Origin: Vairimorpha apis BRL 01
Lineage: Eukaryota > Microsporidia > Nosematidae
Assembly: GCA_000447185.1 (NCBI GenBank)
Contig: KE647191.1
Span: 1 to 12,053 of the forward strand
Direction: 5' to 3'
Length of the DNA: 12,053 nucleotides
Part shown: positions 1 to 7,606 of the stretch, piece by piece
Layout of the letters: each line of letters starts with the position of its first letter
How positions within the stretch are numbered: position 1 is the first letter of the stretch
Made by a program: the position numbers and the translations under genes
The notes under the pieces: generated by a model
Databases searched by the model: none
The model's input: the letters and a program-made list of their open reading frames with translations, nothing else
What the model was told of the DNA's origin: nothing

Positions 1-694
1 TTTATTTTAAATTAAAATTTATGCGTAATGGTGTTGTTTCAATTGTTATAAATTTTAATAATAGATAATCTAAATGTGAAATTTTAAAATTTATACCGTT
101 GATATTTTATACAAAACCCTAACTTTATAGGAATATATATTAAGTAAAATTAAAATTTTTACAATTTAAAAATATAAAAAATGCATTTTTTTAGACTAAA
201 AATATAAATTTGTTTAATGTGATATTTTTTTATTTATACATGTTAAAAAGTATAATATGTCAAATTCTAATTATAATACTGAAAAATTATTTATTTCTTA
301 GTATTGAATAACACAAATTTTAAAAACATATAATATAATTAAGTAGAAAAAATTTATTTTTTACAAATATTGTGTAGTTTATATTTATGTTTCATTAATT
401 TTTTATTTCATCAAGTTTAACTAATATAAATATATTATTGCATATTTTATTTTTAAACATAGAAAAAAATTCTTTTTAATTTTATTAAAAACATTAAATA
501 TTTTACTATGCAATAACATAATATATTTACTTATTTTATATATTTTTATGTTGTTTGATTTAATTTTTATTTTTAAAATTTGATTAATATGAATTTCAAA
601 AAAAACTATTGTTTTTAATATTTAGAATATTTTGTTTAAATTATATATTTATAAAAATTTTTACTGTTCTAATTTAAGCAAATAAAATTAATTT
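1..694. other. gene-free AT-rich region, left end
   Basis: No gene is recognised here. Bases 130-690 are almost pure A/T with long homopolymers and no frame resembling a protein family. It lies directly 3' of the truncated Tah18-like gene, and I looked here for its missing FAD/NADPH half without finding it. Bases 1-125 are visibly richer in G and C than the rest. They hold a minus-strand frame open from 106 to its stop at 2-4 (34 codons, no ATG), which could be a gene remnant but matches nothing I recognise. A single CCCTAA at 117-122 is isolated and is not a telomere array. Confidence 0.6.
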
Positions 695-1544
695 TTATTT
701 TTTTGTATGTATTTTTTTAGGAATATTTTTCAAAATAAATTCAATATTAATTTTAATTCTTAAATCAACTAATATTTTAAAAATAGATCTTTTATCTGCT
801 GTAACATAGTCGTTGTATAAATCATAATCATTATATATTTGTAATACTTTATCTTTAATATATTCTGGAACATTATTGATAAAATTATATAGATCAAGAA
901 AAAATGTTGGGAGTGGAATACAATCAAAATCATATTCAATTATTGTATTTAAATATATAATATCGATTTCATTATATTTTAAAAATTCTTTTGTTCGGAG
1001 AAATTCATGTTTAGTAAATGATTTACAAATTTCTTCAGGTGCACAGTAGATAAAAGCATCACTAAGTTTTTTGTGTTTTAAAAGTTTATTAAAATCTTTC
1101 ATCCAATCTTCAAATTCAGTAAGATATCCTTTTTTATCTTGTATATCACTACATCCTCGTCGAAGAATTGGTGTAGCGCCAAGTTTTATTAAACAATTAA
1201 ATAATTTCTTTGAACACCAGTTATAAGTGTTAGTCGAAGAATCACCTAAACCAAATACTGCAAACGAAAGATGTGAAAGACATCCATTTGGTAGATTTTT
1301 ATTAGTTAATTGTTTCCAAAAATCAGACATAGGCGTTGGTTCAGTTCCATTATCTGTAGTAGAACACACAAATATTATTGTATCAATATCGAGTATTTTT
1401 ATAAACTCAAATCTACTAATTTCTAGAGTACTATTACAACTTATTCTGTTATCTAAAATGTTAGAATTATTTAATAATTTATTTTGTATTAATAAAGCCA
1501 TTTGTTGCGATTCATTCGAATTTGATGCATATAAAAATTATCAT
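695..1544 (-). CDS. TAH18: Tah18/NDOR1-like diflavin reductase, truncated to the flavodoxin half; frame shift near the start
   Basis: Tah18 (NDOR1) passes electrons from NADPH via FAD and FMN to Dre2 in cytosolic Fe-S cluster assembly. The ATG-initiated frame at 1501 gives 268 residues but lacks the first strand and phosphate loop of flavodoxin. These lie just upstream: in-frame codons read Y-A-S-N-S-N-E-S-Q-Q, and removing one T from the 5-T run (1533-1537) joins them to an ATG at 1544, giving M-I-I-L-Y-A-S at the place of the family's I-L-Y-G-S. A CCC tract 5 nt before that ATG supports this start. The total would be about 282 residues. Flavodoxin signatures (numbered from the ATG at 1501) are CSTTDNGTEP at 46-55 and FGLGDSS at 83-89, followed by GxxxDIQ near 116-121. 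The phosphate loop is degenerate. Residues about 190-262 resemble the helical connecting domain. The protein then stops just before the expected R-x-Y-S/T FAD motif; family members are about 580-600 residues, so the FAD/NADPH module is absent. Another FMN reductase of the CPR class is possible; the flavodoxin fold is secure. Confidence 0.8.
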
Positions 1545-1549
1545 ATAAA

Positions 1550-1552
1550 GGG
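1550..1552 (-). promoter_or_regulatory. CCC motif before the Tah18-like gene
   Basis: On the minus strand the sequence reads AACCCTTTATATG, with CCC 5 nt before the ATG at 1544. It stands out in an A/T flank and resembles the CCC-like start-proximal motif known in microsporidia. It favours 1544 over the downstream ATG at 1501 (48 nt away) as the real start. Confidence 0.5.
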
Positions 1553-2099
1553 TTAAACTTTACAAATGATAACGAAAAACACAAATAAATATTATATTAT
1601 TACTACCATAATAAGAATAATTTTATAGAAAAAAATTTAAAAAAAGATATTTTTCTGTTTTTGTTGATTTAATGTTTAGAAAAAAATATTTTTTTTCAAA
1701 TGATTGATAAATGAATTCTGTTCATAACTTAAAATAATAACATAATAATTTTTTTATTTTAATATCTAGTATCTATAAATTTAATTATTTTAAAATGTTA
1801 TATGTTCACTGTAACATTTATATTAAAAATATATTTTGAGGTTTATTATGTATTTCAAAGCTTAACATTTTATTTTAAAAAATTACAAAAATGCAATACA
1901 AGTTTTTTGTCAATAAAATTTCAAATTTTATTATTAATTTTTACTTATGTAAGGTATAATTTATAAATTAAAAAATGCCAATATTAAAAATATGTGTAAA
2001 ATTATTTTTTAAATAAAATTTTAACTGCATATACTAATACTATTGAAAATTAATTTAAATAACTTTTATAAAATTTAAAATTTTTATTTTTTATTTGTA
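1553..2099. other. divergent intergenic region
   Basis: About 550 bases lie between the divergent Tah18-like and TyrRS genes, so upstream signals for both must be here. The sequence is A/T-rich with several homopolymers of 6-8 bases. I see no RNA gene, no frame with family resemblance, and no distinct repeat. The only recognisable signals are the CC(C) tracts at the two edges. Confidence 0.6.
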
Positions 2100-2100
2100 A

Positions 2101-2113
2101 ACCGTTAATAAAC
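2101..2113 (+). promoter_or_regulatory. CC motif before TyrRS
   Basis: ACCG at 2101-2104 places a CC pair 10 nt before the ATG at 2114 in an otherwise A/T flank. It has the same position relative to the start as the CC before the Cyc8-like gene, also 10 nt. It is interpreted as a weak version of the microsporidian CCC-like start motif. Confidence 0.4.
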
Positions 2114-3041
2114 ATGGATATTGATAAAAAAATTGAAATCATAACTAGAAATCTTCAAGAAGTTGTGGACATAGAAATTTTGAAAAAATAATACAGAAAC
2201 GAAATATCAATATATACTGGGGAACTGCTACTACAGGAAGACCACATATTGCATATTTTCTGCCTATTTTTAAAATAAAAGATTTTGTTGATGCAGAATG
2301 TACAGTTAAAATTTTGTTAGCGGATATTCATGCATTTCTTGATAATTTAAAAGCACCAATTTCAAAGATTCAAAGCAGATCTAAATATTATAGAAAGTTG
2401 ATTACATTGATGTTACAATCAATAAATGTCGATTTATCTAAAATTGAATTTGTTTTAGGAAGCAATTATCAAAAAACACCAGAATATTTTTGTGATATTA
2501 TGAAAATATTAATTTCTACAAACACGAACGATCTTAAAAGAGCTGGCTCTGAAGTGGTAAAGCAAGTAGAAGACTGTAAACTTAGTTCAATAGTGTATCC
2601 TGTTATGCAAGCATTAGATGAAGAATATTTAAAGGTAGATGTACAGTTTGGGGGAGTTGACCAAAGAAAATTTTTATGTTTTCAAGAGAATTTTTACCAT
2701 CAATTAAATATAAAAAAAGAATTTATTTAATGAATCCAATGATACCAGGATTAAATTCCGATAAAATGAGTAGTTCTGATAAAAATTCAAAAATTGATCT
2801 CCTTGATTCATATGAGGAAATTGAGTACAAGATTGAACACAATGCTAAATTTGAAGGATTAGAATCAATTTTTAAATTTATTATTGAACCATATTGTAAA
2901 ATTTTAAATATTGAATTAGAAAAAACTAACGATATTAATAAGATGAAAAAATTGGCCGTCAAATACATAAATAAAATTATCGAACCTATTAGAGAAGGTA
3001 TGTTAAAAGAACCTAAATTAATTGAAGAAGCATATAATTAA
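2114..3041 (+). CDS. tyrosyl-tRNA synthetase, cytosolic eukaryotic type, with two single-base frame breaks
   Basis: Class I TyrRS activates tyrosine with ATP and charges tRNA-Tyr in the cytosol. Three consecutive pieces lie in two frame steps: 2114 to about 2177, about 2178 to 2670, and about 2671 to 3041. Each break needs one added base, at GAAATTTTG (2174-2182) and at AAAATTTTT (2667-2675). With both, the gene is 310 codons, 309 residues. The N-terminus carries ITRNLQEV (10-17), then YWGTATTGRPHIAY (35-48) with the HIGH-type signature HIAY, ADIHAFLDNLKAP (70-82), RAGxEVVKQV, YPxxQALD (162-169) with the tyrosine-contacting Y, Q and D, QFGGVDQRK (178-186), LMNPMIPGL, and KMSSS (218-222). Catalytic positions are therefore intact across all pieces. 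The anticodon-binding region is short: about 30 residues present in human TyrRS, around its Trp-Gly-Gly segment, are missing. Start: the ATG at 2114 gives the normal family N-terminus and has a CC tract 10 nt upstream. Intact signatures suggest sequence error rather than decay. There is no C-terminal EMAP-like domain. Confidence 0.95.
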
Positions 3042-4557
3042 ATCTTTTTTGTTATAATTATTAAAACTATTTTGTTAACTATTTTTATCAATTTATTTGG
3101 TTATAAAATTTATTTTGTTTTGATAATTTTATTTTTGTTAAGCAATCTTTTTGTTAATAAAAATAAAATGGCTTATTTTTGTATCAAATTTATAAATAAA
3201 TATGAATTTGTTTAAATATAATTTTAAACGAAATTTTATATAACCTTCATAATTTAGTAGTTACAGTTATGTAAATATTATAAGATAATTTAAGCAATAT
3301 TTTTTTTTTAAATGTATGTAACATTATTTCAACCAAATAGGTTAATTTTATTGAACAAAATTAAACCTGTCATGGTAATTTGCCGATGAAATTATTGTAA
3401 TAGTATACAAATTTAAATAATATAAGAGCACATGATATGATAAATTATTTATAAGCATTATTAAAACATTAGTTATTATAAAATAAAAATTTTCTTTATA
3501 ATATTTTTTATTTTGATATGTTGTAATATTTGTCAAAATTACATTTTATATTATAAGAAAACAATTAAAGATTATTTTTTGATTATATAATAATTAAAAA
3601 ACATAAAAACAAAAAATTTTTTACATTCAATACAAAAATCAAGTAATATATATATAATTAATTTAGTTAATCAACATAAAGTTATTTCATTCTTAAAAAA
3701 ATACAATTTAAAAAATCATATTTTCTTTAACATTTGTGTTTTAACTATATTATTTTTGATTTATCTATCACACATTAGAAAAATCTATTTGTTTTAATAT
3801 TAAAAATATTTTTGTAATATTTAGCAACTTTTTATATATAATTCATTTTAAAAGTTACATTAAATAAAAATTATAGTTTTTCCATTACTAAAATTTTACA
3901 AAATATAGAATATTTATTTTTTAATTTTCTTTTACAAGTTCACATATAATAATATTAACAATATTAAGTAAAATTGAATACTTATTATTTAAAAAACCGT
4001 ATAATTTATAAAATTTTAATAAAATTATTAATTTATCTTTACAAACATTTTTATAAATATTTTACATATATGTTAATTCTAACAGTTTAATAATTTTTTT
4101 TTGAAAAATGACAAAAAAATTTATTTATGATTTAAAACTTTCTTACAAATATTAAACTTTAGTTTTTAACTTATTCTGATTATCTTAAATTAAAAACTAA
4201 AAACATTAAAATAGAAAGAAATATATACGAATCGAAATTATAATTAATTAAATTATAAAAATGAAAAAATAATGACCTAATATCTAATAATAATATATTA
4301 ACATAAAAAAGTATGTTTAATTATTTTTTTAATTATTTTATTTTAAATTAAGCTTAACATTTTGAAAAGATTAATTAATTATTTTGAGTTTTAAATTAAA
4401 AGCATAAATTCTTGCATAAAGTTTATAATTGTTCATAATACCATTTTGAATATGATTTTAAAAGATTAATTTTTTATTACGAAATATATTTTAAAAATGA
4501 ATATTAGTTTTTAACTAAATTAAATTAAATAATAATAGATTTACAAAAATAATAGGT
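3042..4557. other. gene-free region between convergent genes
   Basis: About 1.5 kb separates the 3' ends of TyrRS and the cold-shock gene. The sequence is A/T homopolymer-rich throughout. A short segment around 3355-3460 has more G and C than its surroundings, but all frames through it are short or lack an ATG (the longest, 3348-3536 on minus, opens with TTG). It could be an eroded gene; nothing in it is recognisable. No tRNA-like stretch with a B-box was found. Confidence 0.55.
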
Positions 4558-4894
4558 TTAATACATTATTTTTTTCGTTTTTATTACTTCTTCATTAACA
4601 ATTCCACCTAAAATCGAATAAAAATTTTTATAAAATTTTTAAAATAATCATTCCATTTTCTATCATAAAAATATTTTTAGCATGAAATCCTTTTTCACTA
4701 TTACATACATTAAATTTCAAAATGGTATCTTTTTCTATTAAAATTTCAATTTTACCTTTATTTACACTTGAAAAATGAAAAAAAACGTCTTCTTTAAAAT
4801 CCTCTGATACAATAAAACCGTATCTTTTTCGTTCATTAAAAAATTTAAGTACTCCTATATAAGTCTTTGTCGTTGGTGAATTATCGGTTGTCAT
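4558..4894 (-). CDS. cold-shock-domain protein, probable C-terminal frame break
   Basis: Small single-strand nucleic-acid-binding protein of the CspA/Y-box cold-shock-domain family, probably binding RNA. Read as it stands, it runs from the ATG at 4894 to a stop at 4628-4630 (88 residues). The domain covers about residues 12-78: GVLKFFNERKRYGFI contains the RNP1-type motif (YGFI 25-28), and DVFFHF (36-41) is RNP2. Later EKGFHAKNI matches the last strand. This is a single domain without a Zn knuckle or charged tail. Beyond the stop, the minus strand stays open in the next frame to 4558 and has coding-like composition (…S-I-L-G-G-I-V-N-E-E-V…). Removing one A from the A-run near 4635-4640 would join it and give about 111 residues; this extension is inference (about 45% sure). 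The CCC tract 13 nt upstream supports the start. Typical yeasts lack canonical cold-shock domains, so its presence is notable. The exact cellular role is unknown. Confidence 0.85.
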
Positions 4895-4910
4895 AATTTT
4901 GAAGACAGGG
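4895..4910 (-). promoter_or_regulatory. CCC motif and A/T signal before the cold-shock gene
   Basis: The minus strand reads CCC TGTCTTCAAAATT ATG, so CCC (4910-4908) lies 13 nt before the start, with an AAATT-like stretch abutting the ATG. It is the clearest of the four start-proximal C tracts in the window and the only G+C cluster in this flank. Confidence 0.5.
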
Positions 4911-7340
4911 CAGTTTATATGTACATTTAATTAATTTAATTAAATTACTAATTTACACAATTTTTTTATTTAACATTTATAAAAAGTCGAAGATTTATTT
5001 TTTAAAAAAAGTTCAAGTTTATGTATTTATTTAATATTTGCATTAATTAACAAATAATGACATTTCTTATTAAAAATTATAAAATAAATTTTTAATTTTA
5101 ATTTTAGTCATTTTATAAATTTCTTTTAAAAAAAACCTTAAATAAATTATCAAGAATTTAATTAAATCTATTTTGAACTAAATTTTGACATATTTAAATA
5201 CAATATTCTGATTTTAATCTAAATATTATTAAATTTATGAATCTAAACACATAATAAAATTGTCATATTTTTGTAAAAATTTTATTTTTGATGTAATTTT
5301 AAAATAAAATTATTTTATATCTAAATAAATTAATATTTTATATTTTTATTCTAAATTTTTATTAATTTTTTTCTTTATGTTATTTTTTATCAATTTGCAT
5401 ATCTTTAAAAATTAAATTACAATTTGATTGTTAATGTCATATTTTTTTATAATAAGAAAAATATAATATTTATGTAAAATTTAGTTATTATTCAAAAATT
5501 AATTATACTAACATTTTTCAGTATATTAAATAATTTATAATCATTAAGATTATATAAAATGAACATAAATAAAATCATTTTTTTATTTTAGTTATAAAAA
5601 TTATTAAAATTTTTTGATATTATTTCAAACTTTACATGATTTTATATAACAAAAATTAAAGAGTTAAATTATTGAATTTTTTAATATATTTTAAACGTCA
5701 TTATTTTATAAAACGAAAATTTATATAATAAAATTGTTAATTTTCTTTTTTAAAAAAAGATTAAATATTTTTATTTACTATAATTTAATCATATTATAAC
5801 AAAAATAAAATTATAATTATTAATAAATATTTATTTAAAATTAACTATTTTATATTTAATCAATAAAACTTTTTTCAATTAGTTTTTTGGTTTTAAAATT
5901 ATTTTAATAATTTAAAATATAAAAATTACTATATATTACTATTTTATTTTTGTTATATAATATTTATTTTTATTTTTATAAATAGTTTTGATTTAATAAA
6001 ATATATTTATATTTAAGTGTAATATATTTATATTCAATATTAAAAAGTGTTAAATTTAAGTGTTAAAAAATAATTATAAAATTATCTAAATAATCAAATA
6101 GTATAGTTAAGTTTGGCTATATAAATAATATTTAAAAATATAAAATTTATAAATTATATTATTATTAAAATTTTAAATCTTAATGTTATCATAAAATAAT
6201 GTTTACAAAATATAACTGACATTTTTTATACGATATAATTTATTTTTAGATGTTTTCTAAATCTATAATATAAATAAATCTAAAATAACGTTTTTTAAAT
6301 CATAAAATGCTTTTATATTATTTTATAAAAAACTTTTATATAAATAATATTTATAAATTTATTATTTTATATTGAAAAATACTATTTATTTACTACAAAA
6401 ATAATTTTTAGTTAAAAAAAATTTATATTTATGTAATAAAACCGAATATTTGACATTTTGTAGTATCGAAAAAAACAAATTTTTATTTTTTAAATGTGAA
6501 GTAGTTTAATATTGTATTTAAAATTAATTTATTTTTAAATACAACTTTAAAAAATAAGCTTATTATATAAAACATATGTTAATATATAAAAATTTTTATT
6601 TTAAAAATTATGTATTTAAAATATATCTTAAAAAAATAAGTTTTTTTTTAAATAACATATAAATACTTAAATATTTATTTTATAAATTGTATATTAATAA
6701 CTAATTTTATAAATTTAATAATACAAATATTTTTTTCTTTACTTTTTTATTTTTTTAAACATAACACAAAATCAAAATTATTTAACATTATTTTTAATTT
6801 GATTTAATTAAAATAAATTAAAAATTATGATAAATAAATTTGATTTCTTCAATTTTAATTATAAAACATATTACTTTAGAATATTTAATATAATAAGTTT
6901 ATTTAAAAATACATTAAACTATTCAAATTAATTAAATAGAAATTAGTATAATATATTTTATTTTCAGATAAAAAAAGAATTTAATTAAAAGAAAACAAAA
7001 CTAAAATATATTTTAAAATTTTAATTATCACAAAATTAAAAATTCTAAATAAATTTTACTATCATGTTTAATTTTCATTTTAACTTATCTTTTTAATTTA
7101 AACTATTATTTAAAATAATTTTATAATAAATTTATCATCTTTAAATAATTAAAATTATATTTAATTAAATGATAAGTTAAATTTTAAATTAAAAATGATA
7201 ATTAAAATGCAAATTTGAACCAATTAATATATTTTATAATTTAACGAAATTGAAATAATAAAGTATCTTTAAAAACTTTTTAATAAATTATTTTATATCA
7301 AAAGTTTTAAAAAATCTTTCAAAGATAAGATTTTTTTTAG
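4911..7340. other. long gene-free AT-rich region
   Basis: About 2.4 kb holds no recognisable gene, RNA or mobile element. Stops are dense in all six frames. Composition is close to 90% A+T, with long A and T runs. A few slightly GC-richer words occur (for example 6438-6475) without a supported frame. The stretch 7065-7205 contains imperfect inverted segments (TAACTTATC near 7082 against GATAAGTTA near 7171), but at this composition such palindromes are expected. It precedes the minisatellite at 7341. Confidence 0.55.
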
Positions 7341-7575
7341 TTGTAACAAAATTTTAACTATAGTGTTTAAAAACTAATTATTTTAATAATAAGAATTCTT
7401 TATTTGTAATAATATTTTCACAATAGTAGTAAAAACCAATTATTTTTCAATATAAATTTCTAAGTTGTAATAAAAATTTACTATATTCCTAAGAAACAAT
7501 TATTTTAATAAATAAAAATTCTTTTAATTGTAATAGTATTTTCACGATGATGTTAAAAAAAACAATAAATTTATT
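7341..7575. repeat. minisatellite, 4 diverged copies of about 62 bp
   Basis: Copies begin with TTGTAA at 7341, 7404, 7465 and 7528, giving periods of 63, 61 and 63 bp. Each shows the order TTGTAA..A, an A/T core, ACTATA- or ACAATAGT-like words, AACYAATTATTTT, and AAATTCTTT. The array ends just short of the 3' end of the Cyc8-like gene (7607) and is outside its reading frame. A more degenerate copy may precede it at about 7280-7340. Function is unknown; it could mark the 3' flank or simply be a slippage product. Confidence 0.7.
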
Positions 7576-7606
7576 TATTTAAAAAAAAGAAAAGGAATTA
7601 TTTTAT

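Noticed and set aside
117..122. CCCTAA as a telomeric repeat
   Set aside because: There is a single copy with no tandem array; telomeres need many.
1227..1556. 109-codon plus-strand frame
   Set aside because: It lies opposite the Tah18-like gene, whose flavodoxin motifs are in the minus frame; it has no family resemblance of its own.
2723..2968. 81-codon minus-strand frame
   Set aside because: It is antisense to the KMSSS part of TyrRS and has no independent support.
3348..3536. 62-codon minus-strand frame, hydrophobic
   Set aside because: It opens with TTG, has no upstream C tract, and a frame of this length is expected a few times by chance in 12 kb of such AT-rich sequence.
4560..4620. 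tRNA gene candidate because of the CGAAT word and higher G+C
   Set aside because: No acceptor stem, no A- or B-box pairing; the segment is better explained as the tail of the cold-shock gene.
6425..6485. Short minus-strand ATG frame of 14 codons in a GC-richer patch
   Set aside because: Too short, with no C tract and no resemblance to a protein.
7065..7205. Nested inverted repeats as a possible hairpin or transposon end
   Set aside because: Matches are short and imperfect, and at about 90% A+T such palindromes are frequent. No target duplication or transposase is nearby.
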